Positions 1 to 7,795 of a stretch of 64,000 nt of DNA are shown one piece after another. The stretch comes from an uncultured Opitutaceae bacterium (GTDB lineage Bacteria > Verrucomicrobiota > Verrucomicrobiia > Opitutales > Opitutaceae): contig OX638348.1 in the NCBI GenBank assembly GCA_951813085.1, forward strand, positions 3,853,627-3,917,626, written 5' to 3'. The notes under the pieces are model-generated. The model was not told the DNA's origin. It saw only the letters and a program-made list of their open reading frames with translations, and made no database searches. Each line of letters opens with the position of its first letter. The stretch's first letter is position 1. Both the position numbers and the translations under genes were made by a program.

Positions 1-891
1 AGAGCCGTTGTTCGAGGCTCCTCCGTTGTCGGAAAGAAAGAAGACCAACGTATCGTCTTCGAGATTGAGCGCATCGAGAGTTTCGAGAACACGACCAACG
101 CCATCATCCACGGCGCTGACCATGGCGGCATAGGTCTTGCGGAGCTTGTCGTCGATATGAGGGAAGCGGTCCAAGTACGTTTGGGTCGCTTGCATAGGCG
201 TATGCGGCGCGTTATAGCTAAGAAATAGAAAGAACGGCGATTTGTGGTTCTTGACTATGAAGTCGACGGCTTCGTGAGAGAATTCGTCGGTAAGGTATTC
301 ATCGGTTTCCACCCTTCGCTCATTGCGCAGTATCTTGGTGTTATACCAGCCGCCTTTTCGATCCACGTCCTCAATTGTTTGATACGTGAGATCTTCAGGA
401 AAATAGCGATGCCCTCCCGCGACAAATCCGTAGAATTCATCGAATCCGCGTACGTTGGGCCGAAACTGGGGATGCGTACCGAGATGCCACTTTCCGACAT
501 ACCCGGTATGGTAACCAACCTTCTTGAGAATTTCGGCCATGTTCTCTTCCTCTAGCGGCAGGCCCGCTTTGTCGTCGAACGGGTTCAGGGTAGGATTGCG
601 ACGGTAGCCGAATCGTCCCTGATAGCGTCCTGTGATCATGCCGGCTCGGCTAGGCGAGCAAACAGGGTAGGTGACATATCCATTCGTGAAACGCACCCCT
701 TCATTGGCGATACGGTCGATATTAGGAGTTGGAATGTCCTCGCATCCATTGAAGCCAACGTCGGCGTAGCCTTGATCGTCGGTAAGAATGATGACGATGT
801 TAGGCGTTTGATTTTCAGAATCCGAGCGCGGAGCGCAACTGGTTGCGAGTAGGATGGCTAGGGCTATTGGGATGGAGAGAATTGATTTCAT
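1..891 (-). CDS. Sulfatase lipoprotein (C-terminus cut by window edge)
   Basis: Read by hand from the ATG on the minus strand; 297 codons are present and the gene runs off the left edge. The N-terminus is a lipoprotein-type signal ending LLATSC (Cys19), followed by the sulfatase start PNIVIILTDDQGYAD with the metal-binding Asp pair. The formylglycine signature CSPSR begins at Cys78, and GKWHLG and a late LSDNGG motif follow. Family knowledge: Cys78 is oxidised to formylglycine and the enzyme hydrolyses sulfate esters, here probably of a polysaccharide in the periplasm. The next gene upstream on the same strand is another sulfatase, 34 bp away, so they probably share a transcript. The substrate cannot be told from sequence. 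Confidence 0.93.
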   Translation of the reverse strand, partial: MKSILSIPIALAILLATSCAPRSDSENQTPNIVIILTDDQGYADVGFNGCEDIPTPNIDRIANEGVRFTNGYVTYPVCSPSRAGMITGRYQGRFGYRRNPTLNPFDDKAGLPLEEENMAEILKKVGYHTGYVGKWHLGTHPQFRPNVRGFDEFYGFVAGGHRYFPEDLTYQTIEDVDRKGGWYNTKILRNERRVETDEYLTDEFSHEAVDFIVKNHKSPFFLFLSYNAPHTPMQATQTYLDRFPHIDDKLRKTYAAMVSAVDDGVGRVLETLDALNLEDDTLVFFLSDNGGASNNGS

Positions 892-925
892 GATAGGGAT
901 TGCGTTTCCGGGAAATTCGGTGGGC

Positions 926-2446
926 CTATTTCTTGATTTTGATTTGAGTCTTTGCGGCCCAACTAAACCATGCGCTTGCGAGACGTTCAGTCGTTTCGGG
1001 TTGCGCATTTGCTAGATTGAAGAACTCAGTCCGATCAGTGGACAGGTCATACAATTCCCATTGATCGACTTTCTTGTCCCATACCACCTTTAAGTCGCCT
1101 TCACGGTATGCGCGGTTGCCTGACCATTCCCAGGCCATGAAATCGTGCCTGGAGCGCGGTTGGCCTTTGAAAATTGGTAGAAGCGATTTTCCTTCCAGAG
1201 GAATGATTGCTTGATTGTGACGTCTTTTTGGATACTCGGTTTCTGCCAACTCGATGAAGGTGGCCATGAAGTCGATGATATGCCCGGGTTCTTCAGTAAT
1301 GGTATTCGCCTCGATGTTTCCAGGCCACCAAGCGATCATGGGCGTATTGGCGCCGCCTTCCTGCAGCCAGCTTTTGTGACGGCGAAAGGGCGCGTTTTGA
1401 GCCCAACCCCAGGACGGTCCTACAGCGACGTAGTCATCTCCAGGACCGGCATGTCGCTTAGCGGGATCGCGGCCGCCGGGTTCTTCGGCGCAGCCACCAT
1501 TGTCCGAGAGGAAGCAGATAAGGGTATTGTCAGCGACGTCCAAAGCTTCAAGTGTTGCTCGAAGGCGCCCGATGTTCTGGTCGACACGGTCGATCATAGC
1601 GGCGTAGACCGCCATGCGGTGATCTTCGAATTCCTGATTTGCGGTTTCCCAATCATAGGCATCCGAGTCTGTGGAGGTCAGCCGATAGCGTTCCCTGTCT
1701 ATTAGCCCCATCTCAAGCTGCCGCTGATAGCGTTGCTCACGCATCTTTTCCCAACCCATCAGGTACTTGCCTTTGTACTTGGCGATATCCTTTGGCTTGG
1801 CGTGCAGGGGGTAGTGAGGCGCGGTGTAGTTGATATGGTGAATAAAGGGTCGATCTGGGTTTTCTGTGACACTCTTGCGAATGGTTTCTATTGCATGGTC
1901 GGTAAAGGCGTCGGTCGTGTAGTAGTTTTCTGGAAACGAAGTGATTCGCGTATCGTTTTGTCCGAATTTGCGGGTGCGTCCGCCTTTGTATTCAGGATCG
2001 GGTTGGACGGGATTGAAGAAGTTGGAAGCGCCATCGAGCAGACCATAGAACTCTTGGAATCCACGGTGGTAGGGGTGTGACGTTTCATCGATACCTAGAT
2101 GCCATTTGCCCGAAAGCCCTGTAGCGTACCCCGCATCGCCCAAAACTTCGCCAAAGGTTACCATGTTGGTTTTGAGCAAAGATCCATCGCGTCGCGGCCA
2201 AAGCCCGGTAACGAGCGATGCGCGGGTGGTCGTACACTTGGCATTGTTATAGAACTGCGTGAACCGCATGCCTTCCGTTGCGAGTCGGTCTAGATTGGGC
2301 GTATCGACTTCACCGCCGTAGCAGCCGATGTCGCTCCAACCCATGTCGTCCACCATGATGAGAATGATGTTGGGACGATCCGCAGCGTGGGTTGTTGAAA
2401 CGCAAAATGAAGCGATAGCGAAGAGGATAAATGATGGGGTCTTCAT
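926..2446 (-). CDS. Secreted sulfatase, arylsulfatase type
   Basis: A 506-residue formylglycine sulfatase. A Sec signal peptide (residues 1-21, ending THA) precedes DRPNIILIMVDDMGWSD, which contains the metal-binding Asp pair. The modification motif is CTTTR at Cys71; Thr replaces the usual Pro at the third position, a variant seen in some sulfatases. GKWHLG, HYPLHAKP and FLSDNGG follow in the expected order, and length is normal for the family. It probably removes sulfate groups from a glycan in the periplasm. It lies upstream of the partial sulfatase at the left edge and likely forms an operon with it. Confidence 0.93.
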   Translation of the reverse strand: MKTPSFILFAIASFCVSTTHAADRPNIILIMVDDMGWSDIGCYGGEVDTPNLDRLATEGMRFTQFYNNAKCTTTRASLVTGLWPRRDGSLLKTNMVTFGEVLGDAGYATGLSGKWHLGIDETSHPYHRGFQEFYGLLDGASNFFNPVQPDPEYKGGRTRKFGQNDTRITSFPENYYTTDAFTDHAIETIRKSVTENPDRPFIHHINYTAPHYPLHAKPKDIAKYKGKYLMGWEKMREQRYQRQLEMGLIDRERYRLTSTDSDAYDWETANQEFEDHRMAVYAAMIDRVDQNIGRLRATLEALDVADNTLICFLSDNGGCAEEPGGRDPAKRHAGPGDDYVAVGPSWGWAQNAPFRRHKSWLQEGGANTPMIAWWPGNIEANTITEEPGHIIDFMATFIELAETEYPKRRHNQAIIPLEGKSLLPIFKGQPRSRHDFMAWEWSGNRAYREGDLKVVWDKKVDQWELYDLSTDRTEFFNLANAQPETTERLASAWFSWAAKTQIKIKK

Positions 2447-2527
2447 GCTTGAGAAACTAATGAAAGCTCGCTTATAGCCGTGCGGATCGAGAAGTGCACG
2501 GATTTTTCGAGCGATTGGAGCAAAAAG

Positions 2528-2706
2528 CGGTCACCGCCCTCCCGCTAAGCGGGATCGTGGCTAGGATGCCCTGCGGGCAAATAGGTGGTTCCCTGCGGTC
2601 GCCAAGTAAGGTTATTGTCAGGCGCTAGAGACCTTGCTTTCCGCTAAGCGGAATCCTTGCTGGCTCGCGATAGCGAGACTCCTAGCCTCGATCCGTCGAG
2701 GCGGTG
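2528..2706. repeat. Dispersed palindromic repeat A, copy 1
   Basis: About 180 bp built from several short hairpins: cccgctaagcggg, tccgctaagcgga, ctcgcgatagcgag and cctcgatccgtcgagg. The same sequence recurs in the same orientation at 3132-3294 (almost identical over about 150 bp) and, diverged and interrupted, at 4221-4552. It ends two bases from the stop codon of the GxxExxY gene. It has no coding capacity. It resembles a REP/BIME-like multi-hairpin element; its function is unknown. Confidence 0.85.
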
Positions 2707-2707
2707 T

Positions 2708-3088
2708 CTACGATTGACGAAGATGGTTGTTGTAGAGTCGATTGATCTCTAGTTTTTGGGTGCCGAAATTTATCAGTAGACCCATACTGTTTCTCGTTGC
2801 TTTCAGGTAGTTGAGAACTTGAGACTTGTGAGAAGAGTCAATGGCGGCAACTGCTTTGAGCTCTACCAAAAGGGTACCTTCGACTAATATATCCGCGAAA
2901 TATTCACCAACGAGATGCTCGTGGAAATAGACTGGAATAGGAAATTGGATCGCAGTTTTAATACCGAGTTCTTTAAGAGCAATATCGAGCGATCGTTCAT
3001 AGATTTTCTCGGTAAATCCTGGCCCCAGCTCCTTGTGGACCAGATAGCTGCATTTGATGACTTTTTGTATGAGTGGGTTGGTTTCCAT
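2708..3088 (-). CDS. GxxExxY family protein
   Basis: A 126-residue protein starting METNPLIQKV. An in-frame start 15 codons upstream is less likely because it falls close to the flanking repeat. It contains the family signature GFTEKIYERSL near residues 25-35, then FADILVEGTLLVELKAV, which fits the D...ExK active site of the PD-(D/E)XK nuclease fold to which GxxExxY proteins have been assigned. The biological role is not established; members are common beside repeats and in accessory DNA. Here the gene sits exactly between two direct copies of repeat A. Confidence 0.85.
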   Translation of the reverse strand: METNPLIQKVIKCSYLVHKELGPGFTEKIYERSLDIALKELGIKTAIQFPIPVYFHEHLVGEYFADILVEGTLLVELKAVAAIDSSHKSQVLNYLKATRNSMGLLINFGTQKLEINRLYNNHLRQS

Positions 3089-3131
3089 ATTTTGGCTATA
3101 GGGTGATGAATTTGAGGGTACAAATAAAATC

Positions 3132-3294
3132 ACCGCTCATGCCTTCGCTAGGATGCCCTGCGGGCAAATAGGTGGCTCCCTGCGGTCGCCAAGTAAGGTT
3201 ATTGTCAGGCGCTAGAGACCTTGCTTTCCGCTAAGCGGAATCCTTGCTGGCTCGCGATAGCGAGACTCCTAGCCTCGATCCGTCGAGGCGGTGA
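3132..3294. repeat. Dispersed palindromic repeat A, copy 2
   Basis: Second copy, same orientation as copy 1 and nearly identical from 'gctaggatgccctgcgggca' to 'cgtcgaggcggtg'. The first palindrome of copy 1 (cccgctaagcggg) is missing here. Together with copy 1 it brackets the GxxExxY gene as direct repeats. Confidence 0.85.
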
Positions 3295-3383
3295 CATTGC
3301 TTAGGCTAGGAGCAGCGCGAAAGCAGGCGGGTTTCCCGAAAATATAGTATGACTTTTTTGAAAAAGCGGTTAACGATGTCTGG

Positions 3384-4217
3384 ATGTTTCGTGTTCCCTG
3401 TTGGAGTTTAATAGTGATCAGCTTGTTAGGAGCGACAGCGTTTACGGCTCCCAAGGTCGATGAAAACGGATTCCGTATTCATGTCGTCGATTCTGACTAC
3501 CAGTCGGGAGAGACAACGATTCGAGTTCTGCTGCCTGATAACTTTGTTGCGGATAAATCCTATCGGGTTCTCTACGTCCTCCCCGTTATTGAACATGACA
3601 ATCGAAGGCACGGAGACGGGCTTATGGAGGTGCGGAAGCATGGGTTTCACAATGAACACGATTTGATCTGCGTGGCGCCCGAGTTTACGCATATGCCGTG
3701 GTATGCTGACCATGACATCAACCCGCACATGCGAGATGAGAGCCACTTGTTAAAGGTGGTTCTTCCATTCATCGAGAAAACCTATCCAGCCATACCCTCT
3801 CGATCAGGACGTTTGCTTATGGGCTTCAGTAAATCCGGATGGGGCGCCTTCACTTTGTTGCTTCGCAATGCAGAGGTATTTCACAAGGCGGCGGGTTGGG
3901 ATACGGGAATCCGTGTGGATACGGGTCCGATCGAGGAGACGGATCGTGAGGAACGTATTCAGCTCAATTTTGGAACGGCCGCCAATTTCGAACGATACCG
4001 TATTTCAACGTTGATCAAGGAGCGTGGAGAGACGCTAGGTAGCGATAGTCGAATCTTTTATTACAATACGGAGGGTAGGCGGGCCGCAGGAGGTGTGATC
4101 ATTCATCAACTGATGGTAGAGGAAGGGGTCCCTCACAGATATGTATACGAACCTAAGCGGGAGCATCGCTGGGGCAGTGGATGGATTCCTCAAGCCGTAG
4201 CGTTCTTGGTTGAGTAA
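3384..4217 (+). CDS. Secreted alpha/beta-hydrolase, putative esterase
   Basis: A 277-residue protein with an N-terminal hydrophobic signal (MFRVPCWSLIVISLLGATAFTA). The nucleophile elbow is GFSKSG (G-x-S-x-G) near residues 149-154, and DHDINPHMRDE and a C-terminal HRWGSGW region could supply the acid and the histidine. Layout fits the esterase family that includes feruloyl and acetyl-xylan esterases and the D-type siderophore esterases; the substrate is unknown. It lies in the sulfatase-rich region, so removal of acyl groups from a polysaccharide is a reasonable inference. Repeat A lies on both sides. Confidence 0.75.
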   Translation: MFRVPCWSLIVISLLGATAFTAPKVDENGFRIHVVDSDYQSGETTIRVLLPDNFVADKSYRVLYVLPVIEHDNRRHGDGLMEVRKHGFHNEHDLICVAPEFTHMPWYADHDINPHMRDESHLLKVVLPFIEKTYPAIPSRSGRLLMGFSKSGWGAFTLLLRNAEVFHKAAGWDTGIRVDTGPIEETDREERIQLNFGTAANFERYRISTLIKERGETLGSDSRIFYYNTEGRRAAGGVIIHQLMVEEGVPHRYVYEPKREHRWGSGWIPQAVAFLVE

Positions 4218-4220
4218 GAA

Positions 4221-4552
4221 GGTCACCGCCCTCCCGCTAAGCGCATACACGTCAATTTAACTATTGATGGCCGCAAAGAGGCACAAAAAATCACGATAAT
4301 AGATACTGAAGGAGGCGATCTTTGTGACTTTTCGCGCCTTTTTGTGGCTAAATCCCATTCATATCCGGTTAAGTTGACGCCTGTGGGCTAAGCGGGATCG
4401 GGGCTAGGATGCCCTTCGGGCAAGTAGGTTGGCTCCATTCCGTCGCCAATTAAAGTTTATGCGCAGTAAAGAGAAACCTTATTTTCCGCATAGCGGAATC
4501 CTTGTTGGCTCGCGGTAGCGAGACTCCTAGCCTCGATTCATCGAGGCGGTGT
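4221..4552. repeat. Dispersed palindromic repeat A, copy 3, split by an insertion
   Basis: Diverged third copy (ctcccgctaagcg ... cctcgattcatcgaggcggtg). It is interrupted at 4244-4386 by a short palindromic element. The last roughly 25 bp of the repeat lie inside the 3' end of the symporter gene and encode its last few residues (about DTASMNRG), so the repeat supplies that protein's C-terminus. Confidence 0.8.
4244..4386. mobile_element. MITE-like 143 bp element with 8 bp target duplication
   Basis: Non-coding insert inside repeat A copy 3. The 8-mer gctaagcg lies directly on both sides (4236-4243 and 4387-4394) but occurs once at this place in copy 1, so it is a target-site duplication. 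The ends are imperfect inverted repeats (cgtcaatttaac near the left end, gttaagttgacg near the right, 11 of 12 pairing). The middle pairs too (ccgcaaagaggcacaaaa with ttttcgcgcctttttgtggc). Non-autonomous MITE is the best reading; the transposase that moved it is not identified. Confidence 0.75.
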
Positions 4553-6299
4553 CGTATTTTCTGGATACGTAGCCTTCGTAGCGGGGTTGAAGCCATTGGT
4601 GCGCCCAGAGGCAGAAAGCGAGGCAAAGCGCGAAAGCGATGCCGAGATAGATTGGGAATGACGGAGCGACAATGCCTTCCGCATAGGCGAACCCAACAGG
4701 TGAAAAGAATACATATGTGAGGGTTGCGCAGGAAAGCAGCATCGCGCTTACGAGCATGCTATACTTCCAGGGGATCATTTCTACTTTTGGAGCGTGTACG
4801 TATTTGAAGCCTTCTGTGTGCGGAGAGATCTTTGACCACACGATCAACGTGCTCGCCTCGATGACGAATAAGATCGAGAAGACGTGCATGAAGTGGATCG
4901 TGACCGATAAGCCGAAAGCGTTCAGTCCCCAGACGAGGACATAGTAGGTCGCGATATGGAATACGATGACCGTTTGAGCAGCTTTAGGTGGAATACGAAG
5001 GTTCTTAGCGAACAGTCCAAGAAGCACCAGTACAGCGATAGGGATAGCTATGAAACCAGCGAATTTGCTCACAAATATAAATACGCCATCGGATGCATGT
5101 ACGAGATTGGGAGCGAGAAACAGGGTAACAATCGCTGTGATGACGGCGAAGATTTTGGATACATTTATGAGTCGTTTGTCATCAGCTTCTGGATTGAAAA
5201 TCGGCTTGTAAAGATCGATAGCGAACATGGTAGCCGACGAATTCAACAGAGAGTTAAAGGTGGAGAATACTGCCCCGAGCATAACTGCAATAAATAAGCC
5301 CAGGAGTGGCTTGGGGAGCGTGGCTTCGATCAGGGCCGGATAAGCCATATCATTTGGCGTGAGGTCAGGCCCAAATAGATGGAAGGCGATGAGTCCGGGG
5401 AACATGGCCATGAAAGGGATGAGCATCTTGAAGAAACCCGATAGTAAAAGGCCCTTTTGGCCCTCCTTCAAGCTGGCGGCTCCCAGCGCGCGTTGGATGA
5501 TGAATTGGTTGGTCCCCCAATAGAAAACCGCCATCACCATGAGTCCGGTGAAAACCGCGGAAATCGGAATGGCGTCGAGCTCATGCCCTGTACCGATGGC
5601 GTTTAGTTTCTCCGTATGAGTCGTGGTGATTCCGTTGAAGGCAGTTCCCATGCCGCCCCCAAGTTTCTTTCCCAGAGCCATCAGTCCGAATATAGGCAGA
5701 AGGCAGCCAATGACCAGAAGTCCGATCCCGTTCAGGGTATCCGAAATTGCGACGGCTCGCAGCCCGCCGCTAATGGCGTAAATCGAACCGATTATCCCAA
5801 TTGTCCACGTAATCACCCAAATCGATTGGGTTTGGGTCAAACCTGTCATTCCTTGAAAATCGAGAGCCTTCATGAGCGCCAAGGTGCCGCTATAGAGCAC
5901 GCTCGGTGACCATATGAATATGTATCCAAACATCAGTAGACTGCTGACGAGTCGCCCTGTGCCCTCACCGTAGCGCGACTTTAGGAACGTCGGCATAGTC
6001 GCAAATGCGCCGCCCAAGTACATGGGGAGGAAAAGGACGGCGAGCAGGATAATTCCTCGAACCGCCCAAACCTCCCACGCAAGCGCGGTCATATTTCCTG
6101 CATAGGTGAGCCCGTTCTGGCCTATGAGCTGTTCCGTGGAGATATTCGTCAACAAGAGCGAACCTCCAATGAAAAGGCCGGTGAGGCCGTTTCCAGCTAA
6201 GAAATATCCGCCCGCTGACGAGAGCTGGCCGCGCGTTTTTCGCCAGGAGTACCAGGCGACGAATCCCATGAAAGCGAGACAGGTGACTATGGTAAGCAT
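4527..6299 (-). CDS. Sodium:solute symporter (SSS family)
   Basis: About 590 residues from the chosen start MLTIVTCLAFMGFVAWYSWRK. An upstream in-frame ATG at 6440 would add 47 polar residues overlapping an efflux-pump remnant on the other strand and is less likely. Family features: an N-terminal helix, then AGGYFLAGNGLTGLFIGGSLLL, then TNISTEQLIGQNG (the sodium-site region), then SGGLRAVAISD and FSTFNSLLNSSATMF. About 14 membrane helices are expected. It probably imports a sugar or another organic solute with sodium. It lies beside a LacI regulator and a second SSS transporter, suggesting linked regulation. Confidence 0.88.
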   Translation of the reverse strand: MLTIVTCLAFMGFVAWYSWRKTRGQLSSAGGYFLAGNGLTGLFIGGSLLLTNISTEQLIGQNGLTYAGNMTALAWEVWAVRGIILLAVLFLPMYLGGAFATMPTFLKSRYGEGTGRLVSSLLMFGYIFIWSPSVLYSGTLALMKALDFQGMTGLTQTQSIWVITWTIGIIGSIYAISGGLRAVAISDTLNGIGLLVIGCLLPIFGLMALGKKLGGGMGTAFNGITTTHTEKLNAIGTGHELDAIPISAVFTGLMVMAVFYWGTNQFIIQRALGAASLKEGQKGLLLSGFFKMLIPFMAMFPGLIAFHLFGPDLTPNDMAYPALIEATLPKPLLGLFIAVMLGAVFSTFNSLLNSSATMFAIDLYKPIFNPEADDKRLINVSKIFAVITAIVTLFLAPNLVHASDGVFIFVSKFAGFIAIPIAVLVLLGLFAKNLRIPPKAAQTVIVFHIATYYVLVWGLNAFGLSVTIHFMHVFSILFVIEASTLIVWSKISPHTEGFKYVHAPKVEMIPWKYSMLVSAMLLSCATLTYVFFSPVGFAYAEGIVAPSFPIYLGIAFALCLAFCLWAHQWLQPRYEGYVSRKYDTASMNRG

Positions 6300-6350
6300 A
6301 ATGGTGGGGAGAAGGGGTAGGAACTGAAGGGTTGTCGGAAGAGGATGTGA

Positions 6351-6365
6351 CAAATTCGAAATTTG
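6351..6365. promoter_or_regulatory. 15 bp inverted repeat upstream of the symporter
   Basis: CAAATT-CGA-AATTTG, a perfect 6+6 bp inverted repeat about 52 bp upstream of the chosen symporter start. It could be an operator, possibly for the adjacent LacI-type regulator, but it lacks the family's usual central CG dyad. Speculative. Confidence 0.3.
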
Positions 6366-6414
6366 CGATCTTTTTTCCGGTTGAGTAACTATAGGGTTTT
6401 GCTCGCTAGGCCGG

Positions 6415-6600
6415 ATGTGTAGCTCAATGGCATTCGCCATGATTTTTGGACTTGGTTTTGCAACGGTTCTGACCTTGTTGCTCTGTCCCTCGCTGTTCTA
6501 TCTCTTCTTTAGAAGAACGTATCCAGACGTTTCAAAAGAGGATGAGGACGCGTCAGACGAAGCTAGATCATCCGAGGAAGAGATCCGTCACAGGAAGAGT
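6415..6600 (+). pseudogene. Remnant of an RND efflux pump C-terminus
   Basis: The + strand encodes MAFAMIFGLGFATVLTLLLC then PSLFYLFFRRTYPDV and an acidic tail. This matches the last transmembrane helix and tail of AcrB/MexB/CzcA-type inner-membrane pumps (compare the common pattern AIIFGL-FATVLTL-VPVLY). Nothing upstream reads as RND: an in-frame stop lies at 6382. Downstream the frame runs into the antisense of the regulator gene. It is therefore only a 3' fragment left between the symporter and the LacI gene. Confidence 0.55.
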
Positions 6601-6641
6601 CAGAGAAATCCGATTCCGAGTAGTGGCAGGACGCTCAGAAG

Positions 6642-7718
6642 CTATGCGAGCTCTGGCAATCGATTTTCAGCGAATACTTTATTGAGTGGGGGAAGAGAAT
6701 CCCCGCGCCGCCATGAGCCGTCAACTTGGGTCCCTACCGAGTACGCATTCTTTCCTCTTTGGTTGCGTTGCAAAAGGCTGTTGAGGACGTCGATAGCGGT
6801 GGCTCCCATTTCCTTTCGGTGCTGAAATACTCCGCTGACGTTTGGGCGATCATCCGAGACATTGAGACTGACGTAGCCCAGGTCTTCGGGAATGCGTATC
6901 CCCTCGGCGTCTGCGGCTTCAAAGAAGTCATCGCATCGACTGATGACCGCTTGGGGGCGGTATTTGTGAAGCCAGGAGCGTACGCGGTCCGCCTTATCGC
7001 TCTTACCCAGATTTAGAATCGGGATTGAATCCAGTTTTTCTCCTAGTTGAGACTGAGCATAGCTGTGGGCAGCCTCCCATTGATGACGGGCTCTGTCCGC
7101 GAGATCAGTTCGAATGACTAGCCCCACTCGGCTATAGCCTCTTTGGCGAAGTCTGTCCCAGCACAGTAGGTAGTCCGCATACTGGTTTTGGGTGATGTGA
7201 TGAAAGAATGGATACTTTGCAGGTTGCTCAATGGAAACTACTGAAAAATCGTCCCAATCCAAATCGAATGTATCCGTGTATTTCTCGAAGGGCGCGAGGA
7301 TAATGCCGCGAATTCCACGCGCTTTAAGAATCTTGCTGAATCGGGCGGGTGAGGCTCCATCCGCTTGGGCCCAGAAATGTTGCAAGGTGTACCCAAGTTC
7401 CAAGGCCCGGCTTTTTGCGCCTTCAATGACTTCCTGAGCGCTCTTGAGCTTGGTCCAGTCATCAGGACTTTCCCAATTGGAAATCAGTCCAATGACCGAG
7501 AAATTGCTGCGTACGCGCAACTGGTTGCGGTGCGCCGCCAACGCGGACAAGGCGGGATCCGGGCTATAATTGAGTTCTTCGGCGATCGCTTTAACTCGCT
7601 CAATCGTCGTCGCTGGAAGAGAAGGATGGTTCTTCAGCGCCATGGAAACTGCAGCGATGCTCAGCTCAGCGCGAGCAGCAATGTCCTTGAGAGTGGGGCG
7701 CTTGTGAACGGGTGACAC
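6642..7718 (-). CDS. LacI-family transcriptional regulator
   Basis: A 358-residue protein. Residues about 8-30 form the LacI helix-turn-helix (TLKDIAARAELSIAAVSMAL), followed by the hinge LNYSPDPALSALAAHR and a periplasmic-binding-protein-like ligand domain (VIGLISNWESPDDW, ARGIRGIILAPFEKY, RCDDFFEAADAEGI). Such regulators usually repress catabolic genes until a sugar binds. It lies between two SSS symporters on the same strand and probably controls them and possibly itself through the dyad at 7761-7772. Confidence 0.93.
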   Translation of the reverse strand: MSPVHKRPTLKDIAARAELSIAAVSMALKNHPSLPATTIERVKAIAEELNYSPDPALSALAAHRNQLRVRSNFSVIGLISNWESPDDWTKLKSAQEVIEGAKSRALELGYTLQHFWAQADGASPARFSKILKARGIRGIILAPFEKYTDTFDLDWDDFSVVSIEQPAKYPFFHHITQNQYADYLLCWDRLRQRGYSRVGLVIRTDLADRARHQWEAAHSYAQSQLGEKLDSIPILNLGKSDKADRVRSWLHKYRPQAVISRCDDFFEAADAEGIRIPEDLGYVSLNVSDDRPNVSGVFQHRKEMGATAIDVLNSLLQRNQRGKNAYSVGTQVDGSWRRGDSLPPLNKVFAENRLPELA

Positions 7719-7760
7719 AGCTCACGAAGATGACTCTTCTCGTGAGAATCTCAATCTTAT

Positions 7761-7772
7761 TTAAACGTTTCA
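7761..7772. promoter_or_regulatory. LacI-type operator candidate
   Basis: TTAAACGTTTCA, with the perfect dyad AAACGTTT and a central CG, one base from the typical LacI/GalR pattern TGAAACGTTTCA. It sits about 43 bp upstream of the regulator's start codon, in the gap after the second symporter's stop. Autoregulation is inferred. Confidence 0.5.
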
Positions 7773-7795
7773 GTAAAATGACGCAGTGATCGATT

